Origin: Mesorhizobium sp. AR02
Lineage (GTDB): Bacteria > Pseudomonadota > Alphaproteobacteria > Rhizobiales > Rhizobiaceae
Assembly (NCBI RefSeq): GCF_024746835.1
Contig: NZ_CP080531.1
Coordinates: 6,592,001-6,656,000 of the forward strand
DNA length: 64,000 bases
Direction: 5' to 3'
Position 1 is the stretch's first letter; each line of letters opens with the position of its first letter. Shown here in pieces: positions 43,278 through 51,897 of this stretch. A program made the position numbers and the translations under genes. The notes under the pieces are model-generated. The model did not search any database and was not told the DNA's origin. It was given only the letters and a program-made list of their open reading frames with translations.

Positions 43278-43889
43278 ATGTCGCTCATCACCACGGTCGA
43301 ACAGCTCGAAGCACTCTATGGCGTTCCAGGCGAAGCCTCGCTGGTCAAGGAACTTGACCACGTTATTCCCGAATATGCCGCCTTCATCGAGGCTTCGCCC
43401 TTTGTCGCGCTGGCCACCAGCGGCCCAGAGGGGCTGGACTGTTCGCCGCGCGGCGATCTCGCCGGCTTTGTGCGTATCGTCGATCCGAGGACGCTGATGA
43501 TGCCGGACCGGCGCGGCAACAATCGCGCCGATTCGCTGCGAAACATCATCCGGGATCCGCGTGTCGGCCTCTTGTTCCTGGTGCCGGGCTCCGGCACGAC
43601 GCTGCGTATCAACGGCCGGGCCCATATCACCACGGACGCCACACTTTGCGCGTCCTTCATGGTGGACGGCAAGGCGGCGCGGTCGGTGACCGTCATCGAT
43701 TTCGATTCGGTCTATTTCCAGTGCGCCCGTGCCATTGTCCGCTCCGAGCTTTGGAACCCGGCCAAACATGTCGACCCGAAATCGCTGCCGACACCCGGAC
43801 AGATCCTGGAAATCACCAGCCGCAAGAACATCGACGGCGAAACCTATGACAAGGAATGGCCGGAGCGGGCGAAGAAGACGATGTGGTGA
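43278..43889 (+). CDS. Pyridoxamine 5'-phosphate oxidase family protein
   Basis: A 203-residue FMN-binding split-barrel protein. It starts MSLITTVEQLEALYGVPGEA at ATG 43278 with GGAG nine bases ahead. EASPFVALATSGPEGLDCSP followed by RGDLAGFVRI and DRRGNNRADSLRNIIRDPRV are characteristic of the general-stress-type PNPOx-like branch (MSMEG_1061-like), which often reduces or oxidises small flavin-linked substrates. Its exact role is unknown. The unrelated longer open frame upstream was rejected. Confidence 0.82.
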   Translation: MSLITTVEQLEALYGVPGEASLVKELDHVIPEYAAFIEASPFVALATSGPEGLDCSPRGDLAGFVRIVDPRTLMMPDRRGNNRADSLRNIIRDPRVGLLFLVPGSGTTLRINGRAHITTDATLCASFMVDGKAARSVTVIDFDSVYFQCARAIVRSELWNPAKHVDPKSLPTPGQILEITSRKNIDGETYDKEWPERAKKTMW

Positions 43890-43913
43890 GCGGACGCCTA
43901 GCCGAAACGGCGC

Positions 43914-44366
43914 TCAGGCTTCCTTGAGAACCTCATAGATCTTGCGCATCTGCTCGCCGATCATGTCGCACTGTTCCGGTGTCGACTGGCTCATCGCCTT
44001 CTCGATCAGCGCCATATGCACTTTCAGCGCCTGCATCAGCAGCGCTTCGCCGGCTTCGGTCAAGGCGAGCCGCAAGATGCGCTTGTCCTTCTCGTCGCCT
44101 TCGCGGCGCAGCAGGCCGCGCGTCTCCAGCTGCGGCAGCAGCATGGTGATGTTGGAGCGGCCGACGAGCAGCTTGCGGGCAAGGTCGTGCTGCGACATGC
44201 CGGGATGGCGGTAGAGGTTCATCAGCACGTCGAGCTGCGCCGGCTTCAGGTCCAGCGGCGCAAGTTTCACCGCCAACGTGCGCTCCAGCACATGGCAGGC
44301 GCGCGCCACCGCGACCCAGTTGCGAAAACGCGGGTTGTCCCAGGGTAGCTCTTGTTTATTGTTCAT
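43914..44366 (-). CDS. MarR family transcriptional regulator
   Basis: A 150-residue winged-helix repressor with the core KPAQLDVLMNLYRHPGMSQH DLARKLLVGRSNITMLLPQL and LLRREGDEKDKRILRLALTE wing. It is divergent from an alpha/beta hydrolase gene with only 47 bp between the starts, filled by two copies of a palindrome that overlaps its own start codon. This is classical autorepression and control of the divergent neighbour. Confidence 0.92.
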   Translation of the reverse strand: MNNKQELPWDNPRFRNWVAVARACHVLERTLAVKLAPLDLKPAQLDVLMNLYRHPGMSQHDLARKLLVGRSNITMLLPQLETRGLLRREGDEKDKRILRLALTEAGEALLMQALKVHMALIEKAMSQSTPEQCDMIGEQMRKIYEVLKEA

Positions 44367-44394
44367 CTTTGAACTATTATGTTCATGCTTGAAC
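44361..44394. promoter_or_regulatory. Two tandem operators GTTCA-N4-TGAAC between marR and hydrolase genes
   Basis: GTTCATCTTTGAAC at 44361-44374 and GTTCATGCTTGAAC at 44381-44394 are perfect 5-bp palindromes with centres 20 bp apart, two helical turns. The first covers the MarR start codon at 44364-44366. Both match MarR-type operator architecture. Confidence 0.75.
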
Positions 44395-44413
44395 GTATGG
44401 ATGGATTCTCACT

Positions 44414-45325
44414 ATGGCATCAATCGGGCTGAAGGTCATCCGCAGCGTATTTGGTGCTGCCGAACATATTGCGCCGCGCATCACCGGGCGCGCGGCGTTC
44501 GAACTGTTCTGCCGTACGCCGAGCACCAAGACGCTGACCGACGGTGAGCGCCGCGCCATCGGCCGAGCCGCGGAGTTCATGACCGAGGCGCGCCATCATC
44601 GGCTGAAGACCAAGACCGGCTGCGTCATGGTGCACGAATTCCGGCCGGAGCCGGGCAGGGCCGCTCTTGGCACTGTGCTTGTCGTTCATGGCTGGCGTTC
44701 GCGCACCGAATACATGCGCGCCTTGATCGAGGGCTATCGCGCGGCCGGCTACAGGGTCGTTTCGCTTGACCTGCCGGGCCATGGCCATTCGCAGGGCCGA
44801 CACCTGAACATGGTCAACGCGGTTGACGCGGTGCGAGTTGCCGGCGAATGGTTCGGCCCGTTTGTTGCGGCGGTGGGCCATTCTTTCGGCGGCGCCGTTG
44901 CCGCCAATGCCATTGCCGGTTCGGTCAAGAACATTCCGCCGCTGGCGGCTGGACGGCTTGTGCTGATCGCAGCGCCAAGCTCCTTGCCGGCGATCTTCGC
45001 CGACTTCAGCCGCATGCTCAATGTCGGGCCGCGCTCGCAGGTCGCGATGGCGGACCGTGTCCAACATTTGTCCGGCCGGCCGCTGCATGAATTCACCGGC
45101 GACCGCCAGCTCGCCCAGGCGCCGGTGCCGACGCTGGTGATCCACGCGCCGGACGATCGCGAAGTGCCGGCCGAGCACGCGAAACGCTACGCTGGGGCCG
45201 GCGGCCATGTGCGGCTGCACTGGGCCGATGGGCTCGGCCACCGCCGCATTCTTGCGGACAAGGGCGTGGTCGAACGCGCCGTTGCCTTCGTCGCGGAGCA
45301 CCGTGAGCCGTCGCTGCTGCATTGA
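44414..45325 (+). CDS. Alpha/beta hydrolase
   Basis: A 303-residue serine hydrolase. The oxyanion-hole region is VLVVHGWRSRTEYMRALIEG, the nucleophile elbow is AAVGHSFGGAVAANA (Ser near 164), the acid lies near TLVIHAPDDREVPAEHA and the catalytic His near WADGLGHRRILADKG. The N-terminal 70 residues are an unusual helical extension. It is controlled, presumably, by the divergent MarR repressor through the two operators. The substrate is unknown. Confidence 0.88.
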   Translation: MASIGLKVIRSVFGAAEHIAPRITGRAAFELFCRTPSTKTLTDGERRAIGRAAEFMTEARHHRLKTKTGCVMVHEFRPEPGRAALGTVLVVHGWRSRTEYMRALIEGYRAAGYRVVSLDLPGHGHSQGRHLNMVNAVDAVRVAGEWFGPFVAAVGHSFGGAVAANAIAGSVKNIPPLAAGRLVLIAAPSSLPAIFADFSRMLNVGPRSQVAMADRVQHLSGRPLHEFTGDRQLAQAPVPTLVIHAPDDREVPAEHAKRYAGAGGHVRLHWADGLGHRRILADKGVVERAVAFVAEHREPSLLH

Positions 45326-45337
45326 GACGCAGTCCGG

Positions 45338-45733
45338 TTACTTCTTCTTCTCGCCGGGCTCGACAGGCAGTCCGGCCGCCTTCCAGGCGGTGTAGCCGCC
45401 AAGGATGTGCTTGACCGGGGACAGGCCCATATCCTGCGCCGTCTTGGTGGCCAGCGCCGAGCGCCAGCCGCCGGCGCAGAAGAAAACAAAACTCTTGCCC
45501 GAGGCAAAGAACGGCTTGTGATAGGGGCTTTCGGGATCGATCCAGAATTCCAGCATGCCGCGTGTGACATGTTTGGCGCCGGGTATTTTTCCGTCGCGCT
45601 CCACCTCGCGCGGATCGCGCAGGTCGACGAAGATCGTGCCTTCGTCATCGAGCAGCCCTGCGGCTTCCTCCGGTGAAACCACTTCGATCTCGGCGTTGGC
45701 CTCGTCCAGCAGTTCGCGATACCCCTTTTTCAC
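45338..45733 (-). CDS. Rhodanese-like sulfurtransferase
   Basis: A 131-residue single-domain rhodanese. The catalytic Cys86 lies in FVFFCAGGWRSALATK, a CxGGxR loop. The N-terminal VVSPEEAAGLLDDEGTIFVD LRDPREVERDGKIPGAKHV is the normal fold. Such proteins move sulfane sulphur; the acceptor is unknown. An interspersed palindromic repeat lies directly upstream. Confidence 0.9.
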   Translation of the reverse strand: MKKGYRELLDEANAEIEVVSPEEAAGLLDDEGTIFVDLRDPREVERDGKIPGAKHVTRGMLEFWIDPESPYHKPFFASGKSFVFFCAGGWRSALATKTAQDMGLSPVKHILGGYTAWKAAGLPVEPGEKKK

Positions 45734-45769
45734 AGACTTATCCTCCCGAACGCGCTTTTGGCTGGCTGT

Positions 45770-45850
45770 CTGAAGCGCGTCGCGCTTCAGGTCTTTGTTT
45801 TATGCATGTCGTTCTCCCAAAACCGAGATCACTTTTGGGCGACATGCATT
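45770..45850. repeat. Palindrome and interspersed repeat, copy 1
   Basis: CTGAAGCGCG-T-CGCGCTTCAG (45770-45790) is a perfect 10-bp hairpin. Next to it TGCATGTCG...CGACATGCA (about 45803-45849) encloses an inner pair CCCAAAA...TTTTGGG. The latter unit recurs at 52735-52787 with few changes, each time in front of a gene. Confidence 0.7.
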
Positions 45851-45878
45851 GAATCTCCACCACAATGGCCGGCGTTTG

Positions 45879-46493
45879 TCACGCTCTGTCGGTGCCCCCC
45901 AGCGTCTGCCAAGCAGCCATCGCGCCAGTGACCGTCGCCATCAGCGCGGTGCACGAAGCGCCGTCGCGCGCCTGGATCGACATGCCGTGCTGCACCGTGG
46001 CGTAGAAGGTCGCTACGGCACCGCAATCGAAGTCGGCAGGCAATTCGCCTTCGGCAACAGCCCGCTCAAGGCGCTTCTGCAAAGCAGAATGGTTCTCGGC
46101 GCGGCGGCGGCGCAGGTCAGCGCAGATCGGGCCACTCGTTGAATCCTGATGCAGCGCGCCAAGCGTGATCAGGCAGCCTTGCGGACGATCGGTCTGCGAA
46201 TAGGCCTTCGCGGTGCGGCTCAAGAAGAGCTCGATCGCCAGGCGCGCGGTCGGCGCCTCGTCCAGCGCCTGCCAGATGTCCGGGCCCTCGACGCGCGAAT
46301 AGAAATCCGTAGCCTCGAGGAACAGCGCCTCCTTGCTACCGTAGGCGGCGTAAAGGCTGGGCGAATTGATGCCCATCGCGGCGGCAAGGTCGCTTATCGA
46401 CGCGCCTTCGTAACCCTTGGCCCAAAACACGTCCATCGCGCGCCGCAAGGCTGCGGTTCGATCGAAGGTGCGGGGACGGCCTCTTTCCGACAT
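45879..46493 (-). CDS. TetR family transcriptional regulator
   Basis: A 204-residue repressor. The N-terminal helix-turn-helix is residues 10-55 (RTAALRRAMDVFWAKGYEGA, SISDLAAAMGINSPSLYAAY). The C-terminal part (DRPQGCLITLGALH, ENHSALQKRLERAVAEGELP) is typical of the branch whose members repress a divergent short-chain dehydrogenase. It is divergent from such a gene with 100 bp between and a set of palindromes. Confidence 0.92.
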   Translation of the reverse strand: MSERGRPRTFDRTAALRRAMDVFWAKGYEGASISDLAAAMGINSPSLYAAYGSKEALFLEATDFYSRVEGPDIWQALDEAPTARLAIELFLSRTAKAYSQTDRPQGCLITLGALHQDSTSGPICADLRRRRAENHSALQKRLERAVAEGELPADFDCGAVATFYATVQHGMSIQARDGASCTALMATVTGAMAAWQTLGGTDRA

Positions 46494-46510
46494 GACTCTC
46501 TTTTCTGTGT

Positions 46511-46583
46511 TGATCGATACATAAATCAGTTGACGTCGCCGGACAAGCCTGACAGGTATTTATGTATCAATCACTACATAAAT
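46511..46583. promoter_or_regulatory. TetR operators between regulator and dehydrogenase
   Basis: TGATCGATACATAAAT (46511-46526) and its near-perfect inverse ATTTATGTATCAATCA (46558-46573) flank the promoter area, and TACATAAAT (46575-46583) forms a perfect inverted repeat ATTTATGTA-N8-TACATAAAT with the second. Three half-sites of one motif indicate two or more repressor dimers. Confidence 0.75.
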
Positions 46584-46593
46584 GGAGAAACAG

Positions 46594-47340
46594 ATGTCCA
46601 CCAGCAATTTGAACGGCAAGGCGGCGCTCGTTACCGGCGGCAGCCGCGGCATCGGGGCGGCGATCGCGCGAAGGCTCGCAGCCGATGGCGCCGATGTTGC
46701 CTTGACCTATGTGCATGGCGAGGAACAGGCCCGCTCGGTCGTCGCCGAGATAGAAGCCAAGGGCGGCCGCGCCATCGCGATCAAGGCCGACAACCGCGAT
46801 GCCGAAGCAATAGACAAGGCCGTTGATGACGCCGTGGCTGCATTCGGCCGGCTCGACATCCTGGTCAACAGCGCCGGCATCTGGCGCGCGGCACCCATCG
46901 ATACATTGTCGTTAGCCGACTTCGACGAGACCATGGCGGTCAATCTGAGGGCTCCGTTCATCGCCTCCAAAGCGGCAGCCGCGCATATGGGCGAGGGCGG
47001 CAGGATCATCTCGATCGGCAGCAATCTCGCCGAACGCGTCACCGACACCAGCCTCGGCGCCTATTCCGCCAGCAAGGCGGCGCTGGTCGGTTTGACCAAG
47101 GCTCTGGCGCGCGACCTCGGTCCGCGCGGCATCACCGCCAACGTCGTCCATCCCGGCTCGACCGATACTGACATGAACCCGGCGGATGGGCCGCATGCCG
47201 AACACCAGCGCCAGAAGATGGCGACGCCGCGATTCGGCAAGGCCGATGACATCGCCGGCATGGTTGCCTGGCTTGCCGGTCCGGAGGGACGTTTCGTGAC
47301 CGGTGCCGCATTGACCATCAACGGCGGCGCCAACGCCTGA
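46594..47340 (+). CDS. Short-chain dehydrogenase/reductase
   Basis: A 248-residue SDR with the cofactor motif LVTGGSRGIGAAIARRLAAD, the NNAG-like strand ILVNSAGIWRAAPID, the catalytic Ser in ISIGSNLA and the YSASKAALVGLTKAL active site. The start at ATG 46594 is preceded by GGAG at 7 bp; an in-frame ATG at 46582 lies inside the operator and is less likely. It is the target of the divergent TetR. The substrate is unknown; homologues act on ketones, quinones and aldehydes. Confidence 0.92.
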   Translation: MSTSNLNGKAALVTGGSRGIGAAIARRLAADGADVALTYVHGEEQARSVVAEIEAKGGRAIAIKADNRDAEAIDKAVDDAVAAFGRLDILVNSAGIWRAAPIDTLSLADFDETMAVNLRAPFIASKAAAAHMGEGGRIISIGSNLAERVTDTSLGAYSASKAALVGLTKALARDLGPRGITANVVHPGSTDTDMNPADGPHAEHQRQKMATPRFGKADDIAGMVAWLAGPEGRFVTGAALTINGGANA

Positions 47341-47358
47341 TTTTTGAGGAGTTCTTCG

Positions 47359-47387
47359 GGCTGGAGCGAAACACCCGCGCTCCAGCC
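47359..47387 (+). terminator. Stem-loop after the dehydrogenase gene
   Basis: GGCTGGAGCG-AAACACCCG-CGCTCCAGCC is a perfect 10-bp stem, 18 bp after the stop. No T-run follows, so its role as terminator is likely but unproven. Confidence 0.55.
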
Positions 47388-47550
47388 GTCACGATGTTGT
47401 GAAACCGTTCTGCAACAGGCTTTCCGAAATTTATGAAAGCTTAACGAAATCGGTATGAATCGGTATAGTCGCGCCTTACATCCGCCATGCGGTGAGCGAG
47501 ACGGTCTAGCGTGCGGAACGGGAACCGGTTGCGGCCGGAGCGGGTGATCC

Positions 47551-49440
47551 ATGAAATTCCTCGGTAAAAAAGCAACCGCGATGCCGCTTGTGGCGATCGC
47601 GGCAACGCTCGCCCTCGGCGCGCCTCAGGCAGGCGCGCAAGGGCTCTTCGACATGCTGTTCGGCGGCGGCATCAGGCATCAGCCGCAAGGCGAGTTTCCG
47701 CCTCCACCACCAAAGCACAGACCCAAAGCGCCGGCCGGTGGCGGCGGCGGTGGCGGCGTAAAGATCAGCAGCCCGTCCTACTACACCTACAAGGCCGACA
47801 AGCTGGTGCGCGTCGACTTCTCGACGCTGTCCGCGGCGCCGCAGCCCGCGACGGCGCAGGACGCCGCGTTTGTTCCGTCGGCAACGGGGGCTGCTTTCCA
47901 CGAAGCCATTGCCGGTCTCAGCGACTATGAGCTCTATGCAGAGCCCGACATCGCCAAGGCATTGATCGCCTACTACTCAGCCAATCCGGATTTCATCTGG
48001 GTGAACGGAACCAGCCCCAACAACCGCGCCCAGGATGCGGTGCGGGTGCTCGGCGAGGCCGCGAGCTATGGCCTGACGCCCGCCGACTACACGGTCGATG
48101 TGCCGGCCGCGACTTCGGGCTCAGCGGATGACGCGGCCAAGCTCAGGGAAATCGTGCGCTTCGAGATGGCGCTGTCGGCGCGCGTCTTGCGCTACGCCCA
48201 CGACGCCCAGAACGGCCGTGTCGAGCCCAACCGGATGACCGGCTACTATGATTTTCCGGCCAAGCCGCTCGACATGGTCGGCGTGCTGAAGACGCTGGCG
48301 CATACACAGGAAGTGCGCACCTATCTCGAATCGCGGCATCCGCAGAATGCCGAATATCAGGCGCTGCGCGTCGAGCTGGAATCGCTGCAGGCCAGTGCCG
48401 AGAACGAGATCGTCGTCGATCCCAAGCTGCTGCTGAAGCCAGGCCAGACCAGCCCCGAATTGCCGAAGCTGCTGTCGCTGATCGCGCGCAATCTCGATGA
48501 CGAGATGGGCGGCACCTATGGTGAGGTCCTGTCGCGGCTGGCGACCAGCGAGGTCTACGTCCCCGAGCTCATTCCGCTGATCAAGGCAGTGCAGGTGAAA
48601 GAAGGCATGAAGGGCGACGGCGTCATCGGTCCGCGCACCGTCGCCTTGCTGGCCGGCACGTCGAAGGCCGACAGGCTGCTCAAGGTGCAGGTGGCGCTGG
48701 AGGAACTGCGCTGGCTGCCTTCCGATCTTGGCAGCCCGCGTGTCTTCATCAACCAGCCTGCGTTCACCGCGAGCTACATCGACAATGGCGAGGAAAAGCT
48801 GAAGACGCGCGTCGTTGTCGGCCGGGTCACCAACCAGACGGCCTTCTTCTACGACCAGATCAAGCAGGTCGACTTCCATCCCTATTGGGGCGTGCCGCAG
48901 TCGATCATCGTCAATGAGATGCTGCCCCGGTTGCGCAGCGATCCCGGTTATCTCGATCGGGCCGGCTACGAGGTGACGGATTCGCGCGGCAAGCGCATTC
49001 CGTCGTCGGCAGTCAATTGGGGCGCCTATGGCGCGAACATTCCCTACAGCGTGCGCCAGCAGCCGAGCGAGGCCAATGCGCTGGGCGAACTGAAGATCCT
49101 GTTCCCCAACAAGCACGCCATCTACATGCACGACACGCCGCAGAAATCGTTCTTCAAGCAGGACATGCGTGCGCTCAGCCATGGCTGCGTGCGCCTGGAG
49201 GATCCGCGCGGCATGGCGGCGGCGGTGCTCGGTACCTCGGTCGACTATGTCGCCGAGAAGCTGAAGCACGGACATGCGACCGAGGATGTGACGCGCAAGA
49301 TCCCGGTCTATGTCGCCTATTTCACCGCATGGCCCGACATGTCCGGCAAGGTCGAGTATTTCAGCGATGTCTACGACCGCGACTCGCGGCTGAAGCAGGC
49401 GCTGGACGCCACCGAGGCGGTACGTTCGCCGTCAAGCTGA
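47551..49440 (+). CDS. L,D-transpeptidase family protein (YcbB/LdtD-like)
   Basis: A 629-residue periplasmic murein cross-linking enzyme. A signal peptide (LVAIAATLALGAPQAGAQ) ends near residue 30; a Pro/Gly-rich stretch (residues 47-70) follows; then a helical scaffold with a peptidoglycan-binding-like domain (EGMKGDGVIGPRTVALLAG) near 350, and the YkuD catalytic domain from about 400. The catalytic loop HDTPQKSFFKQDMRALSHGC (with SHGC-VR near 550) is complete. It forms 3-3 cross-links. This size and layout is standard for the rhizobial homologue of YcbB. Confidence 0.93.
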   Translation: MKFLGKKATAMPLVAIAATLALGAPQAGAQGLFDMLFGGGIRHQPQGEFPPPPPKHRPKAPAGGGGGGGVKISSPSYYTYKADKLVRVDFSTLSAAPQPATAQDAAFVPSATGAAFHEAIAGLSDYELYAEPDIAKALIAYYSANPDFIWVNGTSPNNRAQDAVRVLGEAASYGLTPADYTVDVPAATSGSADDAAKLREIVRFEMALSARVLRYAHDAQNGRVEPNRMTGYYDFPAKPLDMVGVLKTLAHTQEVRTYLESRHPQNAEYQALRVELESLQASAENEIVVDPKLLLKPGQTSPELPKLLSLIARNLDDEMGGTYGEVLSRLATSEVYVPELIPLIKAVQVKEGMKGDGVIGPRTVALLAGTSKADRLLKVQVALEELRWLPSDLGSPRVFINQPAFTASYIDNGEEKLKTRVVVGRVTNQTAFFYDQIKQVDFHPYWGVPQSIIVNEMLPRLRSDPGYLDRAGYEVTDSRGKRIPSSAVNWGAYGANIPYSVRQQPSEANALGELKILFPNKHAIYMHDTPQKSFFKQDMRALSHGCVRLEDPRGMAAAVLGTSVDYVAEKLKHGHATEDVTRKIPVYVAYFTAWPDMSGKVEYFSDVYDRDSRLKQALDATEAVRSPSS

Positions 49441-49443
49441 TAG

Positions 49444-49926
49444 TCAACCTTGCGAAAACGGGCGGCGGAAACCCGCCTCCCGCCCAGCAATCAGCCAATA
49501 GATCAATCCGGCGAAGAGGCCGGCGGCGGCGATGATGCCGATGTCGGCCCATCGCTCCGGATCCATGTCCTCAGCCGAACCCGGCCAGATCAGGAAGAAG
49601 CCGCCTGCAGCGGCGGCGGCGCCGAAAAACATGTGCATCAGAAAGTTGCGCAACGAGAAGAACTCGGCGATCAGCGCGAAGATCAGCGTCTGCAGCCCGG
49701 TCACGACAATCGTCAGGAAATAAACGAACATGCCGAGCGGCGGCACCACCAGGACCGCGATCGGGCTGACGCCCATGACGTCGAAATACGCCGGCGCGTT
49801 GGGCAGGGAACTAAGCGCGGCGTAGATCGCCACGACAGCGACCAGGCCGACGAGGACGGCGACCAGATAGCCGGCAAGCATCATCAGGATGCGCTTCATC
49901 ACGTGCTTCGCCGTCGCCATGCCCAT
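49444..49926 (-). CDS. Four-helix membrane protein, unknown function
   Basis: A 160-residue protein with about four membrane helices (ILMMLAGYLVAVLVGLVAVV, LVVPPLGMFVYFLTIVVTGL, FLMHMFFGAAAAAGGFFLIW, GIIAAAGLFAGLIYWLIAG). No family was recognised. The start is taken at the first of two close ATGs (GMGMATAK). It converges with the L,D-transpeptidase. Confidence 0.7.
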   Translation of the reverse strand: MGMATAKHVMKRILMMLAGYLVAVLVGLVAVVAIYAALSSLPNAPAYFDVMGVSPIAVLVVPPLGMFVYFLTIVVTGLQTLIFALIAEFFSLRNFLMHMFFGAAAAAGGFFLIWPGSAEDMDPERWADIGIIAAAGLFAGLIYWLIAGREAGFRRPFSQG

Positions 49927-50039
49927 CCCCCCATGCGGCGCAGTCAACCATTGCAGTCAGCCATCAAAGACAGTCCGGCGCAAGGGCAGCACAGAGCGGG
50001 CCCTTTGGCAGGCATTCGTGGATCGCGACGCAGGGCTGA

Positions 50040-50780
50040 TCAGGCGCCGCCGCACAGATGCTCGGAGTCCGGCAGGGCCCAGCTGCCCTTGGCGACGAGG
50101 TCGAGGGAATAATAGACCCGGCCGCGGTCGTCGTCTTTGGGGCAATCCCTGGGAATCGCGATCAGGCACATCACGACGGGTTCGCCGACCTTCGAGGCGG
50201 CCAGGCCAGGCTCGCGATCATAGGAGACGGCTCCGCCGCCATTGGTAAACGTGGCGGCGCTGCCTCCCTCAGGCGGGGCCGTTTCCAGCGGGTCGTCGCC
50301 AAGCCGCGTGGTCAGCGTCTTGATATGCGTGGTCGCGCATTGCCCGACGGCCGAGGGGAGGGGCTGATCGCGGTTACCAGGGTTGCGCGCAGCGGCATCC
50401 AGCGCCTTCTTGCCGATCAGCGCGACGTTATAATCCTGCACCCATGACGGCGCATTGCCATAGGTCTGCAAAGCGTTGTTCAGCACGCTGGCGATGCAGG
50501 CGATATCGTTCTTGCAGGCATTGCGGTCGGCAATCAGCCCGCGGGCGATCTTGCGCTTGTCGCCGCCGAAGGCCGGCTCGAACCCCTTGTAGGCCTTGGC
50601 AACCAGCAGATCGATGGCCGACAGCTGCGGATCGGCGCAGATCGCCTTTTCCGTCGGCAGGCTTGCCTTGGCGCAGTCGAAGGACGGCCCGTCGGCCCGC
50701 GCCGGAGCGACGCCAAGGAAGTCCGTGACCAGGATGCTGGCGAAGACGAGCATGACATCGGTTCGAACGGAAAATCGCAT
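50040..50780 (-). CDS. Secreted protein with LprI/DUF1311-like N-terminal domain
   Basis: A 246-residue protein with a signal peptide (VMLVFASILVTDFLGVAPAR) and a Cys-rich LprI-type domain SFDCAKASLPTEKAICADPQ with further Cys in RNACKNDIACIAS. The remaining 130 residues end CGGA and carry another two Cys; their fold is not recognised. LprI relatives inhibit lysozyme, so protection of the wall is a possibility. Start ATG 50778-50780. Confidence 0.75.
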   Translation of the reverse strand: MRFSVRTDVMLVFASILVTDFLGVAPARADGPSFDCAKASLPTEKAICADPQLSAIDLLVAKAYKGFEPAFGGDKRKIARGLIADRNACKNDIACIASVLNNALQTYGNAPSWVQDYNVALIGKKALDAAARNPGNRDQPLPSAVGQCATTHIKTLTTRLGDDPLETAPPEGGSAATFTNGGGAVSYDREPGLAASKVGEPVVMCLIAIPRDCPKDDDRGRVYYSLDLVAKGSWALPDSEHLCGGA

Positions 50781-50931
50781 GACTGTCCCCAAGCCAACTG
50801 GATTGCCCAAGGCGCTGCGCGCCTGACGTGCATATCACACGCCAAGGATGGACAATTTGCGGCAGTCCGATTGGCCATCGAGGCGCTCGGGGAGAAAACA
50901 GGTGGACCTGTCGAATGGAGAACCGACGGCC

Positions 50932-51189
50932 CTATTTGGGTTCGGCCGTCACCGGATCATAGGTGATTTCGACCTTTGCCTTGTCGGACGTGTAGTAGGT
51001 AACGACGTAGGCATCTTTGTCCCAGTCGACCTCCTTCACGTAGCGAAAGCCGTCGCGCTGCTCGACCTTGGCGAGAATCTCCGACAGCTTCTTGGCATTT
51101 TGCGGCGGCAACGGAGCTTCATCCGCGGCAAAGGCCGGCCCGGCGGCGAGAAGAACGGCGACGCTCGTCGTCAGCAGAAATCTGGACAT
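50932..51189 (-). CDS. Small secreted PepSY-like protein
   Basis: An 85-residue protein with a signal peptide (MSRFLLTTSVAVLLAAGPAF) and a PepSY-like mature part LSEILAKVEQRDGFRYVKEV followed by DWDKDAYVVTYYTSDKAKVE. Such proteins are common in rhizobia; function unknown. Confidence 0.78.
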   Translation of the reverse strand: MSRFLLTTSVAVLLAAGPAFAADEAPLPPQNAKKLSEILAKVEQRDGFRYVKEVDWDKDAYVVTYYTSDKAKVEITYDPVTAEPK

Positions 51190-51374
51190 GGCTTTCCCTC
51201 AATTTTCCTGGGACAGAAACTCGCTGGTGCTCCGGTTTGTTCCGTAGCGGGAATGTGGGACCATTCAGTCCATCGACTTGCAGCCGCCCAGAAGAAAAGC
51301 CGTCCGCCAAAAAAACACGATGCGCCGCTTCACTATTCGTTGCCATATTGCTGGCGGTTCACTTGGGGGTCCAT

Positions 51375-51647
51375 ATGCGCACGCGTCATGTCGTCATGCT
51401 TGCACTGTCAGTGCTTTCCATCCCGACCGTTTCCATGCCCGTGCAGAAAGCCAGGGTGCTGGAACCGGAACGCTACACAGTCTACTGCGCTGACGACCGC
51501 ATCGAGGTATCATTCTGGGATCTTGAGCAGATGAAGGTCCAGAACGGTTCCAACGTCTGCCAGTTCCAGAGCTACACGAGCTACAGCAGCGCCCTGAATT
51601 TCGCCCAGAAGAATTTTGGCGGGGAAGGGGCGAGTTGTAGTTGTTAG
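51375..51647 (+). CDS. Small secreted protein
   Basis: A 90-residue protein with a likely signal peptide (MRTRHVVMLALSVLSIPTVS) followed by a mature part RYTVYCADDRIEVSFWDLEQ with four Cys including the terminal SCSC. No family was recognised. The ribosome-binding site is GGGGG at 51365. The region directly downstream contains tRNA-Val on the other strand. Confidence 0.6.
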   Translation: MRTRHVVMLALSVLSIPTVSMPVQKARVLEPERYTVYCADDRIEVSFWDLEQMKVQNGSNVCQFQSYTSYSSALNFAQKNFGGEGASCSC

Positions 51648-51687
51648 TTGTGCCGGCCAGGGGGCGAAATTTCAGGAAAGGAAATGG

Positions 51688-51759
51688 TGGGCGATGCAGG
51701 GATTGAACCTGCGACCCCACCCGTGTGAAGGGTGTGCTCTCCCGCTGAGCTAATCGCCC
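51688..51759 (-). tRNA. tRNA-Val (anticodon CAC)
   Basis: On the minus strand the cloverleaf is complete: acceptor GGGCGAT/ATCGCCC, D arm GCTC-AGCGGGA-GAGC, anticodon arm CACCC-TTCACAC-GGGTG with CAC in the loop centre, T arm GCAGG-TTCAATC-CCTGC and discriminator A. CCA is not encoded. It reads GUG codons. Confidence 0.95.
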
Positions 51760-51897
51760 GCTCGTTGCCCGAAGGCCAAGCGAGCCGCGATATAAGGGAG
51801 GCCGGCCGGTTAAGTCAAGGCGGTGTCTGGCGTTCTCACGGCGATCAGATTCTTGGCTCTTCGGGCCTGTCGCGAGCAGATGCCGGTCGCTGGCCGT

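Noticed and set aside
44420..45322. 300-codon open frame antisense to the alpha/beta hydrolase
   Set aside because: The sense protein has the GHSFGG nucleophile elbow and correct promoter context; the antisense frame has no family features.
48121..49275. 384-codon open frame antisense to the L,D-transpeptidase
   Set aside because: Shadow of a high-GC gene; the sense gene carries signal peptide and SHGC motif.
51688..51759. tRNA-Val as an attachment site of a genomic island
   Set aside because: No copy of the tRNA 3' end is seen nearby and both flanks carry core-type genes.
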